Below are positions 52,416 through 62,279 of a stretch of 64,000 nt of DNA, piece after piece. A model generated the notes under the pieces. That model worked only from the letters and a program-made list of their open reading frames with translations. It was not told the origin of the DNA and ran no database searches. Made by a program: the position numbers and the translations under genes. This stretch comes from an uncultured Colwellia sp. GTDB taxonomy: Bacteria; Pseudomonadota; Gammaproteobacteria; Enterobacterales; Alteromonadaceae. Numbering within the stretch: position 1 is the stretch's first letter; every line of letters begins with the position of its first letter. The stretch covers positions 55,308 through 119,307 of the forward strand of contig CAJXWZ010000015.1 of NCBI GenBank assembly GCA_913062815.1, given 5' to 3'.

Positions 52416-52679
52416 CTAGCCAAAGCAACTTTTATGAAAACATTTGTTGATATAACAGCTACTAGGCTTATTGGATTTATTTTGAACAGTGGCGAGACGC
52501 GCTATTTTTTGGTCTATGGCAATACTGATCATAAACAGACCAACCAAGATAAGAGGTAGAGTTACAAAAGCGGTGACTAAATCAATGTTGATAATTAAAG
52601 GAATAATTGCGGTAACAATAAGTAATGCGCCTAGAGTGACTCTATGAATAAGGTTAAATAAAAAGGCTGATTTTTCCAT
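52416..52679 (-). CDS. Small two-helix membrane protein
   Basis: 87 residues. Two hydrophobic helices at about 12-30 and 32-52, then a polar tail with three cysteines (SSCYINKCFHKSCFG). The layout is like DUF2892/YgaP-type membrane proteins, but the match is too weak to assign. It is 63 bp upstream of tcdA on the same strand. A start ATG with AAGGAAC upstream supports translation. Confidence 0.55.
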   Translation of the reverse strand: MEKSAFLFNLIHRVTLGALLIVTAIIPLIINIDLVTAFVTLPLILVGLFMISIAIDQKIARLATVQNKSNKPSSCYINKCFHKSCFG

Positions 52680-52824
52680 GATAAGTTCCTTGCTGATGAT
52701 TATGTATTAATTTTCATCGTTATAATAATACTTGTAATCGCTAAATTCAGGTGGCATATTTGACACACTAGCTGGCAAAAGTGACATTAATTGCTGTTGC
52801 TTTACATTTATGAGAGGAGTCAAT

Positions 52825-53811
52825 ATGAAAGTACTCGTACTTGCGACCGACCTTTGCATGGTATCAGGTGTTTTTGGAGTGCTAGATGTTTTTTCTACCG
52901 CTAATTACTGCATTGAAAAGCGTTACGGCAAAGGGGTGATTGATGATTTTGATTGCCAAATTGTTACTATCAATAATGAAAATGTGCTGGGTTATAACGG
53001 AATTGAAATTAAACCGACTCAACCTTTAGATTGTCAGCAAGCACCTGATGTAATCATTCTTACTTATTCGGTAAAGGTAGTCATTGATTGTTGTGGCGAT
53101 GATATAGAAATAGCAAATAGAGATAAAATCAAGCAATGGCTCAATGACTGTAAAGAGCAGGGCACAATAATTACGAGTTTTTGTACCGGGGCCTTTTTAC
53201 TAGCTTCTTCGGGCTTATTCGCAGGGAAAACGGCTACAACTCATTGGCGTAGTGCTGACTTATTTAGACGTGTTTTTCCTTATATAAGGCTGGACTGCGA
53301 TCAATTGATCATTGATAGCGGTGATGTCATTTGCTCAGGTGGTTCGATGTCATATATCGATCTTTCTTTGCATTTAATTGATCGCTTTGTAGGTAAAGAT
53401 ATCGTCTCTGATTGTGCAAAATTATTGGTTTTTGACCCCATTAGGCAAAAGCAATCACCTTATGTGTCCTTCAAAGCACAAAAGAATCATCAAGATAAAG
53501 CAATATTAGCAGCCCAAGATTGGCTTGAACGACACTATGAAAGTGATATTTCTATGGACATGTTGGCTGAAATAGTAGGTTTAGGTACACGAACTTTTAA
53601 GCGACGGTTTAAAATAGCAACCAATGAAAACCCTATTAATTATTTGCAAAGAATACGTGTTGAGCAAGTAAAAGATAAATTAGAGAAGACGACAGAGGCA
53701 ATTAATCAAATTATTTGGTCTGTGGGTTATGAAGATATTAGTAGTTTTAGACAATTGTTTAAACGATTTACAGGCTTAACCCCGAAAGATTATCGTCAAA
53801 AATTCTCTTGA
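52825..53811 (+). CDS. GlxA family (DJ-1/PfpI plus AraC HTH) regulator
   Basis: 328 residues. I chose ATG 52825; GAGGAG just upstream is the ribosome binding site, and the earlier ATG 52810 overlaps it. Residues 1-190 are a DJ-1/PfpI-type domain with the nucleophile-elbow Cys in TSFCTGAFLLASSGL. Residues 225-328 are an AraC-type HTH: ISMDMLAEIVGLGTRTFKRRFK and then FKRFTGLTPKDYRQKF. Such regulators often control amine or carnitine-type catabolic genes; the target here is unknown. Confidence 0.92.
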   Translation: MKVLVLATDLCMVSGVFGVLDVFSTANYCIEKRYGKGVIDDFDCQIVTINNENVLGYNGIEIKPTQPLDCQQAPDVIILTYSVKVVIDCCGDDIEIANRDKIKQWLNDCKEQGTIITSFCTGAFLLASSGLFAGKTATTHWRSADLFRRVFPYIRLDCDQLIIDSGDVICSGGSMSYIDLSLHLIDRFVGKDIVSDCAKLLVFDPIRQKQSPYVSFKAQKNHQDKAILAAQDWLERHYESDISMDMLAEIVGLGTRTFKRRFKIATNENPINYLQRIRVEQVKDKLEKTTEAINQIIWSVGYEDISSFRQLFKRFTGLTPKDYRQKFS

Positions 53812-53992
53812 AATTGATTTTGAAGAGCCTTAATACTAAAAGCTAGATTTTTTCTATGAATAGTAGTTATTACTCTAATAAATAAAACTGATACCTGTTT
53901 TAGCGCTATTTTTAATGTTTTTGTATGAAAAACATACAGGCAGGTGTCGGTGAATTTTTCTCAAAGTGAATAATTATTAACCTTTAACCATG

Positions 53993-54019
53993 AAAAAAGG
54001 TAGCTCATGCTACCTTTTT
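53993..54019. terminator. Bidirectional terminator between glxA-like and gltA
   Basis: AAAAAGGTAGC (53994-54004), TCAT loop, GCTACCTTTTT (54009-54019). A and T runs on both sides make it usable from either strand. Confidence 0.9.
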
Positions 54020-54079
54020 AGTTAATCCTACACCTTTATTTATCTAAATAGTGGTGTTTAAATCAAAAGCATTTGCTTC

Positions 54080-55366
54080 TTATCTTTTAGATAATGGCAC
54101 AAACTCACGGTTAATTTCACCCGTATATTTTTGACGAGGACGACCAATTTTTTGACCTGGTTGAGATAGCATTTCATCCCAATGAGCAATCCAGCCAACG
54201 GTACGCGACATCGCGAAGATAACAGTGAACATACTCGTAGGAATACCAATAGCTTTTAAGATAATACCCGAGTAAAAGTCTACGTTAGGGTATAATTTCT
54301 TTTCGATAAAGTATGGGTCTTCTAACGCTACTTTCTCTAATGCCATAGCAACATCAAGTAACGGATCATTTATACCAAGCTCTTTAAGCACTTCATGGCA
54401 AGTTTCACGCATTACCGTTGCACGTGGATCAAAGTTTTTATAGACCCTGTGACCAAAGCCCATTAAGCGGAAAGAATCAGTTTTGTCTTTCGCTTTGGCA
54501 ACGTATTCATCAACTCTATCTAAACTACCAATTTCCTCAAGCATCGTTAAACAAGCTTCGTTAGCGCCGCCATGTGCAGGACCCCATAAAGAGGCAACAC
54601 CTGCTGCTATACAAGCATAAGGGTTAGCACCTGAAGAGCCGGCTAAACGTACTGTTGACGTTGAAGCATTTTGCTCGTGATCCGCATGCAGAGTAAAAAT
54701 TCTATCCATGGCACTAGCGACGATAGGGCTGACGTTATACTCTTCTGCGGGTACTGAAAACATCATATGTAAGAAGTTTTCAGCGTAAGTTAAGTCATTG
54801 CGTGGGTATACAAAAGGTTGTCCTACGCTGTACTTGTATGCCATTGCTGCAATGGTTGGCATTTTAGCGATTAAGCGATGAGCACTACGTTGGCGTTGTT
54901 CAACATCATCAATATCTAAATCACTATGATAAAAAGAAGATAAAGCACCTACTACACCACAAAGCATTGCCATAGGATGAGCATCAGGCAAGAAGCCATG
55001 GAAGAAGTGTGCTAGTTTTTCATGAACCATAGTATGGTTAGTAATAGTACTTTTAAATTCATCATATTCCGATTGAGTTGGTGCGTTTCCATTTAAAAGA
55101 ATATAACAAACTTCTAAGTAATCAGCTTCTTTAGCTAGACTATCAATAGGGTAACCGCGGTGTTGTAATACGCCTTTTCCGCCGTCAATGAAAGTGATTG
55201 AAGACTCACAAGATGCCGTAGCTAAAAAGCCTGGATCATAAGTAAAGTAGCCATTGCCACCTAAGGTTCTAATATCAATTACGTCGGTACCTGCAGTGCC
55301 TTTTAGAATAGGCAGTTCGGTAATTTCTTTACCGTCAATACTTAGCGTGGCTTTAGATTCAGCCAT
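54080..55366 (-). CDS. gltA: Citrate synthase
   Basis: 428 residues, the size of the type II, NADH-sensitive hexameric enzyme. Catalytic residues are visible: His in [12 protein letters not shown], His in [14 protein letters not shown], and Asp in [12 protein letters not shown]. It condenses acetyl-CoA and oxaloacetate, the first TCA step. It is divergent from sdhCDAB-suc, as in many enterics and Alteromonadales. The 664-bp gap should hold both promoters. Confidence 0.98.
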   Translation of the reverse strand: MAESKATLSIDGKEITELPILKGTAGTDVIDIRTLGGNGYFTYDPGFLATASCESSITFIDGGKGVLQHRGYPIDSLAKEADYLEVCYILLNGNAPTQSEYDEFKSTITNHTMVHEKLAHFFHGFLPDAHPMAMLCGVVGALSSFYHSDLDIDDVEQRQRSAHRLIAKMPTIAAMAYKYSVGQPFVYPRNDLTYAENFLHMMFSVPAEEYNVSPIVASAMDRIFTLHADHEQNASTSTVRLAGSSGANPYACIAAGVASLWGPAHGGANEACLTMLEEIGSLDRVDEYVAKAKDKTDSFRLMGFGHRVYKNFDPRATVMRETCHEVLKELGINDPLLDVAMALEKVALEDPYFIEKKLYPNVDFYSGIILKAIGIPTSMFTVIFAMSRTVGWIAHWDEMLSQPGQKIGRPRQKYTGEINREFVPLSKR

Positions 55367-56030
55367 ATGTTTATCCCCTATTATTTTTAAATTTACTATA
55401 TATTTACTGATTACTTGGTTAAGACTTGTAGATAAGAATAGACCTTATTTAGAAGAAGAATGGAAAAACAATCAGATTTTTTGACTTAACTTTTTACATA
55501 ACATTAGGTAAATCGAACTGCCGACATTCTACCCTAAATTTAAAATAAAATGTAATAGCCATAAAATTAAAGTTTGGTGAACGGCATTAAATTGGCTAAA
55601 AATTACACATAAGCTATTATCACAGGAAGGAAAATTGAAATTATTCAATATCAGCTATATAATCAAGCCGTTCAGTAATTGCATTTTGAGACTTCGTTAT
55701 TTTAATGAGAATTTAGTTGAAATTCTCTCATTAAGTAAGAATATATATTCATATTTTAAATATATATCTCTTATACGAAAGTATTAATAGATTTTCTTAG
55801 CCAACGTTGGTTAAGTTCGCTATTATTACGCGACTCGGTTGGCTAGAGAAATATCCGATGGGTAATTTCTCTTATTTAAAAGGCAATTACCGAGCATTTC
55901 GGGAATTACTTATTTAGTAATCTCTTTAGTACTCTTTTTGTATATTTGATGAGTGCTAATATTCTAAAAAGGTAGTTCATGAGTAACAATAATAAAAGTT
56001 GAAGGCTTTCGAGCTCTTTAGGCAACAATT
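55367..56030. other. Divergent gltA/sdhC regulatory region
   Basis: 664 bp with no gene. A hairpin GGTAATT/AATTACC lies near 55862-55890. The length and the divergent setup suggest complex control, but I see no consensus CRP, Fnr or ArcA site that I would call. A GTG at 56031 begins sdhC. Confidence 0.5.
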
Positions 56031-56405
56031 GTGAAAAAACAACGTCCTGTAAATCTAGATCTAACTACAATTAAGATGCACCCGGCAGCTAATGCCTCAA
56101 TACTACACCGTGTTTCTGGTGTAATTATGGTTTTTGCTATTGGTATCTTACTGTTTACCCTCTCAACCTCTCTTTCTTCTGCTGAAGGATTTGCCCAAAT
56201 TCAAGAATATCTTAGTGGCTTTTTCTTTAAATTTATTATTTTCGGCTGTCTTTCTGCGCTGACTTATCATGTATTAGCAGGTGTTCGTCACTTGTTTATG
56301 GATTTAGGTCACTTTGAAGAGTTAGCTTCAGGTAATACAAGTGCCAAATTAATCATGGTTATTTGGTTAGCAGTATCTGCAGTGATAGGAGTTTGGTTAT
56401 GGTAG
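56031..56405 (+). CDS. sdhC: Succinate dehydrogenase cytochrome b556 subunit
   Basis: 124 residues, GTG start. It has three membrane helices, the opening RPVNLDLTTIKMHPAANASILHRVSGV with the quinone-site Ser/Arg in SILHRVSG, and the heme-b His in TYHVLAGVRHLFMDLGH. First gene of the sdhCDAB-sucABC operon. Its stop overlaps the sdhD start by seven bases. Confidence 0.96.
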   Translation: MKKQRPVNLDLTTIKMHPAANASILHRVSGVIMVFAIGILLFTLSTSLSSAEGFAQIQEYLSGFFFKFIIFGCLSALTYHVLAGVRHLFMDLGHFEELASGNTSAKLIMVIWLAVSAVIGVWLW

Positions 56406-56746
56406 GCGTCGTCGCATCAGTAGGCCGTAATGGCGTACATGATTTTATTCTTTTAAGAGCTAGTGCAGTTATTCTTGTACTATACACCTTACTTCTTGCT
56501 GGCTTTTTCATAGTAACCCCCAGTGTTACTTTTGATTTATGGCAAGGATTCTTTGCTTGTATGAGCGTAAAAATTTCCACAATGCTAGCGCTACTTGCGT
56601 TACTTGTGCATGCTAAAATTGGTGTTTGGCAAGTATTGTCAGACTACATCAAGCCAGCATTTTTACGTGGCGTATTGCAATTTTTCTTTTCAGTTCTGAT
56701 ATTAGCCTACGTAGTGTTCGGCTTTTCAATTGTGTGGGGTGTATAA
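56399..56746 (+). CDS. sdhD: Succinate dehydrogenase membrane anchor subunit
   Basis: 115 residues from ATG 56399. Three membrane helices; HDFILLRASAVILVLYTLLLAGFF is the first, with the conserved Arg. LLVHAKIGVWQVLSDY supplies the conserved His and Asp-Tyr of the quinone site. It anchors the flavoprotein with SdhC. The stop abuts the GTG start of sdhA directly. Confidence 0.95.
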   Translation: MVGVVASVGRNGVHDFILLRASAVILVLYTLLLAGFFIVTPSVTFDLWQGFFACMSVKISTMLALLALLVHAKIGVWQVLSDYIKPAFLRGVLQFFFSVLILAYVVFGFSIVWGV

Positions 56747-58513
56747 GTGAGCGTTCCAATTCGTGAATTTGACGCCATAGTTATTGGCGCAGGCGGCGCG
56801 GGCATGCGCGCGGCATTAGCAATTTCAGAGTCAGGCAAATCTTGTGCCTTGATTTCTAAAGTATTTCCAACTCGTTCTCACACAGTATCTGCTCAAGGTG
56901 GTATTACCGTAGCTTTAGGTAATGCCCATGAAGATCACTGGGAACAACATATGTACGATACGGTTAAAGGTTCTGATTATATTGGTGACCAAGACGCGAT
57001 TGAATACATGTGTAAAGTAGGCCCGGAATCTGTCATTGAATTAGAGAAAATGGGCTTACCTTTTTCTCGTACTGAAGAAGGTAAAATTTACCAACGTCCT
57101 TTCGGTGGTCAGTCTAAAAATTTTGGTGGTGAGCAAGCAGCTCGTACTGCTGCTGCGGCAGACCGTACTGGTCATGCACTATTACATTGTCTATACCAAC
57201 AAAATGTTAAAAACAAAACTAACGTTTACTCTGAGTGGTATGCCTTAGATTTAGTTAAAAATAGCGATGGTAATGTTGTCGGAACTACTGCTATTTGTAT
57301 TGAAACTGGCGAAATAGTGTACTTCAAAGCGCGTGCTACCGTATTAGCTACTGGTGGCGCAGGACGCATATTTGCTTCTACTACCAATGCTCATATTAAT
57401 ACTGGTGATGGTGTTGGTATGTCACTTCGTGCTGGCATTCAAATGCAAGACATGGAAATGTGGCAGTTCCATCCAACGGGTATCGCCGGTGCAGGTGTGC
57501 TTGTTACTGAAGGTTGTCGTGGCGAAGGTGGTTATCTACTTAATAAAGATGGCGAACGCTTCATGGAGCGTTATGCGCCGAATGCAAAAGATTTAGCGGG
57601 TCGTGATGTTGTTGCTCGTTCAATGATGACAGAAATTCGCGAAGGTCGTGGTTGTGACGGTCCTTGGGGTCCTCATATTAAATTGAAATTAGATCATTTA
57701 GGTCGAGAAACCTTATATAAGCGTTTACCAGGTGTTTGTGATTTATCTAAAACTTTTGCCCATGTTGATCCAGCTGAAGAACCTATTCCAGTTATTCCGA
57801 CCTGTCATTATCAAATGGGTGGAGTTCCATGTAATGTTAATGGTCAAGCGCTTAATGTGGCAGCAGATGGCACTGAAACTATCGTTGAAGGTTTATTCGC
57901 AGTAGGTGAGATTGCTTGTGTATCTGTACACGGAGCTAATCGCTTAGGTGGTAACTCTCTACTTGATTTAGTGGTATTTGGACGTGCAGCAGGTAACTTC
58001 TTAGGTACCTATTTAAGCGAAACAGAGAACGGTAAAGATGCTTCAGAATCTGATCTAGAAGCGGCGCTTGCGCGTACTAACCGTTGGGAGTCATCTACAA
58101 AAGGTGAAGATCCGGTTCAAATCCGTAAAGACTTACAACAGTGCATGCAAATGAACTTCTCGGTATTCCGTGAAGGTGAAGCTATGGCACAAGGCATGAA
58201 AGAATTAACTGAAATTCGTGACCGCCTTAAAGATGCTAGGTTAGATGATAAGTCATCTGAATTTAACACCCAACGTATTGAGTGCTTAGAGTTAGATAAC
58301 TTAATGGAGACAGCATTTTGCTCTGCTAAAGCAGCTAACTTCCGTACTGAATCTCGTGGCGCTCATGCAAGACAAGATTTCACAGAACGTGATGATGAAA
58401 ACTGGTTATGCCACTCAATTTATACGCCTCAAAGCGAAGAAATGAGTAAGCGTGATGTTAATATGAAACCTGTTCACCGCGAAGCTTTCCCACCGAAAGC
58501 ACGTGTTTACTAA
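56747..58513 (+). CDS. sdhA: Succinate dehydrogenase flavoprotein subunit
   Basis: 588 residues. FAD dinucleotide motif [15 protein letters not shown]; the covalent FAD His is in [12 protein letters not shown]; catalytic residues lie in HPTGIAG and [19 protein letters not shown]. It oxidises succinate to fumarate in complex II. GTG start directly after the sdhD stop. Followed by sdhB after 12 bp. Confidence 0.98.
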   Translation: MSVPIREFDAIVIGAGGAGMRAALAISESGKSCALISKVFPTRSHTVSAQGGITVALGNAHEDHWEQHMYDTVKGSDYIGDQDAIEYMCKVGPESVIELEKMGLPFSRTEEGKIYQRPFGGQSKNFGGEQAARTAAAADRTGHALLHCLYQQNVKNKTNVYSEWYALDLVKNSDGNVVGTTAICIETGEIVYFKARATVLATGGAGRIFASTTNAHINTGDGVGMSLRAGIQMQDMEMWQFHPTGIAGAGVLVTEGCRGEGGYLLNKDGERFMERYAPNAKDLAGRDVVARSMMTEIREGRGCDGPWGPHIKLKLDHLGRETLYKRLPGVCDLSKTFAHVDPAEEPIPVIPTCHYQMGGVPCNVNGQALNVAADGTETIVEGLFAVGEIACVSVHGANRLGGNSLLDLVVFGRAAGNFLGTYLSETENGKDASESDLEAALARTNRWESSTKGEDPVQIRKDLQQCMQMNFSVFREGEAMAQGMKELTEIRDRLKDARLDDKSSEFNTQRIECLELDNLMETAFCSAKAANFRTESRGAHARQDFTERDDENWLCHSIYTPQSEEMSKRDVNMKPVHREAFPPKARVY

Positions 58514-58525
58514 GGAGTAAGAACG

Positions 58526-59233
58526 ATGAAACAAATATTTTCGATTTACCGTTATAATCCTGACGTAGATGCCCAACCTTACATGAAAGACTATGAATTA
58601 GATGTTCCAGATGGCTCTGATTTAATGGTACTTGACGCACTTATTTTATTAAAAGAGCAAGACTCAAGTTTATCATTCCGTCGATCATGTCGCGAAGGTG
58701 TATGTGGGAGTGATGGCTTAAACATGAATGGCAAAAACGGTTTAGCCTGTATAACGCCATTGTCAGAGTTAAAGGCGAGTAAAATTATTTTACGTCCTCT
58801 ACCTGGTTTGCCAGTAGTGCGTGATCTTATCATTGATATGACTCAATTTTATGAGCAATATGAAAAAATTAAGCCATATCTGATTAACGACGCTCAGCAA
58901 CCCGCCCGTGAAAATATACAATCGATAGAAGAACGTGACAAATTAGACGGTCTTTATGAGTGTATTTTATGTGCTTGTTGCTCTACATCATGTCCGTCTT
59001 TCTGGTGGAATCCAGATAAATTTATCGGTCCTGCTGGTTTGTTACATGCATATCGCTTTTTAATCGATAGTCGTGATACGGCAACAGAAGAGCGCTTAGA
59101 TGGCTTACAAGATGCTTACAGCGTATTCCGTTGTCATGGCATAATGAATTGTGTTGATGTTTGTCCTAAAGGATTAAACCCAACCAAGGCAATTGGCCAT
59201 ATTAAATCTATGCTTTTAACTCGTGCCGTTTAA
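58526..59233 (+). CDS. sdhB: Succinate dehydrogenase iron-sulfur subunit
   Basis: 235 residues. The plant-type [2Fe-2S] cysteines are in SCREGVCGSDG with a later Cys (NGLACI). The [4Fe-4S] and [3Fe-4S] sites are CILCACCSTSCPSFWW and CHGIMNCVDVCPKGLNP. It passes electrons from FAD to quinone. AAGGAG precedes the ATG. Confidence 0.98.
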   Translation: MKQIFSIYRYNPDVDAQPYMKDYELDVPDGSDLMVLDALILLKEQDSSLSFRRSCREGVCGSDGLNMNGKNGLACITPLSELKASKIILRPLPGLPVVRDLIIDMTQFYEQYEKIKPYLINDAQQPARENIQSIEERDKLDGLYECILCACCSTSCPSFWWNPDKFIGPAGLLHAYRFLIDSRDTATEERLDGLQDAYSVFRCHGIMNCVDVCPKGLNPTKAIGHIKSMLLTRAV

Positions 59234-59403
59234 CGATTAGTGTAAAAGTATAGAGGAAATACCTAAGTTAACTGTTTAGGTAGTAGTAGAAAGTTTTTGC
59301 GTGTTTTCTTTATAAACACGCGTATTACAATTTAACCGTAACCGCTTATTTTATATTGCGGTTATTTATTTTAGTTGCTTTACCTCATCAAAGGAAAAAG
59401 GCA
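59234..59403 (+). promoter_or_regulatory. sdhB-sucA spacer with three hairpins
   Basis: Possible stems are TACCTAA/TTTAGGTA near 59265, GCGTGTTT/AAACACGC (59299-59321) and TAACCGC/GCGGTTA (59339-59364). The last is followed by TTTATTTT and could act as an attenuator or partial terminator between sdh and suc. Confidence 0.45.
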
Positions 59404-62205
59404 ATGCCAGAAGGTGTAATGAAGGCTTGGCTAGAGTCTTCCCACTTAAACGGTGGTAACATCGTTTATATTGAAGAATTGTACGAATCATACCTAGATA
59501 ATTCAGCCTCTGTATCTGCAGAATGGCGAGAAATCTTTTCAGAACTTCCTAAAGTTGAAGGTAGTGAAGTGGAATATCGCCACAGCACTATTCGCGATGA
59601 ATTTAAAGTTTTAGCTAAACAACAGAAGAAACAAGTTGTGTCTTCTGGCGGTGACGCCAAACAAGTTAAAGTTTTACAGCTCATAAATGCTTTTAGGGTT
59701 CGCGGCCACCAAAATGCTAACTTAGACCCTTTAGGATTATGGCAGCGAGATAAAGTTCGAGATTTACAGTTATCACATCACGATCTATCAGAGAATGACT
59801 TCGACAAAGAATACAATGTCGGCTCATTAGCAGTAGGTCAAGACTCGTTGAAGTTAGGTGAATTATATAAAACGCTGAAGAAAACCTATTGTGGTTCTGT
59901 AGGCGCAGAGTATATGCATATTACTTCAACCGATGAAAAACGCTGGTTACAGAGTCGTTTAGAATCAGTGCAGTCAGTACCTACATTATCTGTCGATGAA
60001 AAAACAGAGATCTTGAAAGGGTTAATTGCAGCAGATGGTTTAGAAAAATACTTAGGTGCAAAATTCCCTGGTGCAAAACGCTTTTCCTTAGAAGGCGGTG
60101 ATGCACTTGTACCTATGCTAAAAGAGCTCATTACTCGGGCAGGTTCTGCCGGTACTAAAGAAGTCGTGATGGGTATGGCTCATCGTGGTCGCTTGAATGT
60201 GCTAGTAAACGTTATGGGTAAAAACTCATCAAAACTGTTTGATGAGTTTGCTGGTAAACATGATGAAATCTCTAGCTCGGGAGATGTTAAATATCATCAA
60301 GGTTATTCGTCTGATTTTGTTACTCCAGGTGGCAATGTTCATTTAGCATTAGCGTTCAACCCTTCGCATCTTGAAATAGTAAACCCTGTAGTCATTGGCT
60401 CGGTACGTGCTCGTTTAGATAGACGTGATTGTAGTCAAGGTGATTTAGTACTACCTATTACCATTCATGGTGATTCTGCAATTGCAGGACAAGGCGTGGT
60501 TCAAGAAACGTTTAATATGTCACAAGCGCGTGCTTTTAAAGTGGGTGGTACGGTACGTATTGTAGTGAATAACCAAGTTGGATTTACTACCTCTCTTGCT
60601 GAAGATACCCGCAGTGGTGAATATTGTACTGAAATCGCTAAAATGGTACAGGCACCAATATTACATGTTAATGGTGACGATCCTGAGGCAGTTATTCTAG
60701 CGACACAAATAGCGCTTGATTATCGGAACGAATTTAAACGCGATGTTGTTATTGATTTGGTTTGTTACCGCCGTCATGGGCATAACGAAGCAGATGAGCC
60801 TAGTACCACGCAGCCTTTAATGTACAACATCATTAAAAAACATCCTACTCCTCGTCAATTATATGCTGATAAGCTAATCAATGACGGCAGTTTATCCAAA
60901 ACTAATATTGACGAGCTAACGGCCTATTACCGTAAATTACTTGATGAAGGTCAATGTACGGTAGAGCAATGGCGACCAATGACTGAACACTCAGTTGATT
61001 GGACTCCCTACCTTGGTCATGACTGGGATGATGATTATGTTAAAGAAATCAGTCTTGATAAGCTTAAAGAGTTAGCGACTAAAGTATCAACATATCCTGA
61101 AAGTCATCCTATACATTCTCGTGTTAAAAAGGTCTATGACGATCGCATGAAAATGGCAAGCGGTGAAAAATTTCTTGATTGGGGCATGGCTGAAAACTTA
61201 GCTTATGCGTCAATTGTTGATGCGGGAGAAAGAGTACGCATTACTGGCCAAGATTCAGGACGTGGTACATTTTCCCATCGTCATGCGGTATTACACAACC
61301 AAGAAGATGGCAGTACTTATTTACCGTTGCAAAATATTCGTGAAGGGCAAGGTCCTTTTAATATACATGACTCGGTATTATCTGAAGTATCAGTATTAGC
61401 ATTTGAATATGGTTATACCACGGCAGAACCCGCAGGCTTAACTATTTGGGAAGCTCAATTTGGTGATTTTGCCAATTGTGCGCAGGTAGTATTTGACCAA
61501 TTCATTAGCTCAGGTGAGCAGAAGTGGGGTCGTTTATGTGGCCTTACTATGTTATTACCTCATGGATATGAAGGTCAAGGTCCTGAGCATTCATCGGCAC
61601 GTTTAGAACGCTTTTTGCAACTTTGTGCTGATCACAATATGCAAGTGTGTGTACCATCTACACCTGCACAAGTATTTAATATGCTGCGTCGTCAAGTGGT
61701 TCGTCCGATGCGTCGTCCATTAGTGGTGATGTCGCCTAAATCATTATTGCGCCATCCACTAGCGGTTTCTTCACTAGAAGAAATGGCTACAGGTGTTTTC
61801 CATAATGTAATTGGCGAAATTGACGATTTAGATCATAGTAGCGTTGAACGTGTAGTGTTCTGTAGTGGTAAAGTTTATTACGAACTACTAGAACAACGTC
61901 GTAAAAATGAACTGAACAATGTTGCCATTATTCGTATTGAGCAATTATATCCATTCCCTGAACAAGAGTTACGTGCTGCTATTAAAGATTATCAGCATGT
62001 GAAGCAATTTGTTTGGTGTCAGGAAGAGCCGCAAAATCAAGGTGCGTGGTATTGTTCACAGCATCATTTTAGAGCTGTGATCCCTAAGGGTACTTATTTG
62101 ACCTATGCCGGACGTAATGCTTCTGCAGCACCTGCAGTAGGTTATATGTCAGTGCATGTAAAAGAACAGCAAGCGCTTGTCACTCAAGCGTTAACGTTAG
62201 ATTAA
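59404..62205 (+). CDS. sucA: 2-Oxoglutarate dehydrogenase E1 component
   Basis: 933 residues from ATG 59404 (AAGGAAAAAGG upstream), exactly the length of the E. coli enzyme as I recall it. The opening MKAWLESSHLNGGNIVYIEELY is standard. ThDP-binding and catalytic blocks include GMAHRGRLNVL, HGDSAIAGQGVVQETFNMS and NNQVGFTT. The C-terminal transketolase-like part has GTFSHRHAV and LPHGYEGQGPEHSSAR. It decarboxylates 2-oxoglutarate in the TCA cycle and works with SucB. Confidence 0.98.
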   Translation: MPEGVMKAWLESSHLNGGNIVYIEELYESYLDNSASVSAEWREIFSELPKVEGSEVEYRHSTIRDEFKVLAKQQKKQVVSSGGDAKQVKVLQLINAFRVRGHQNANLDPLGLWQRDKVRDLQLSHHDLSENDFDKEYNVGSLAVGQDSLKLGELYKTLKKTYCGSVGAEYMHITSTDEKRWLQSRLESVQSVPTLSVDEKTEILKGLIAADGLEKYLGAKFPGAKRFSLEGGDALVPMLKELITRAGSAGTKEVVMGMAHRGRLNVLVNVMGKNSSKLFDEFAGKHDEISSSGDVKYHQGYSSDFVTPGGNVHLALAFNPSHLEIVNPVVIGSVRARLDRRDCSQGDLVLPITIHGDSAIAGQGVVQETFNMSQARAFKVGGTVRIVVNNQVGFTTSLAEDTRSGEYCTEIAKMVQAPILHVNGDDPEAVILATQIALDYRNEFKRDVVIDLVCYRRHGHNEADEPSTTQPLMYNIIKKHPTPRQLYADKLINDGSLSKTNIDELTAYYRKLLDEGQCTVEQWRPMTEHSVDWTPYLGHDWDDDYVKEISLDKLKELATKVSTYPESHPIHSRVKKVYDDRMKMASGEKFLDWGMAENLAYASIVDAGERVRITGQDSGRGTFSHRHAVLHNQEDGSTYLPLQNIREGQGPFNIHDSVLSEVSVLAFEYGYTTAEPAGLTIWEAQFGDFANCAQVVFDQFISSGEQKWGRLCGLTMLLPHGYEGQGPEHSSARLERFLQLCADHNMQVCVPSTPAQVFNMLRRQVVRPMRRPLVVMSPKSLLRHPLAVSSLEEMATGVFHNVIGEIDDLDHSSVERVVFCSGKVYYELLEQRRKNELNNVAIIRIEQLYPFPEQELRAAIKDYQHVKQFVWCQEEPQNQGAWYCSQHHFRAVIPKGTYLTYAGRNASAAPAVGYMSVHVKEQQALVTQALTLD

Positions 62206-62220
62206 CTATTGAGTGCACCT

Positions 62221-62248
62221 TCTTTGCGTTAACCATAACGCAAAGAAG
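62221..62248 (+). repeat. Perfect intercistronic hairpin between sucA and sucB
   Basis: TTCTTTGCGTTA and its exact complement flank a 4-nt loop. No T tract follows. It is more likely an RNA-stability or processing element than a terminator. Confidence 0.7.
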
Positions 62249-62279
62249 ATGCAAGAATGATTTGTAAGGAATAAAAAAA

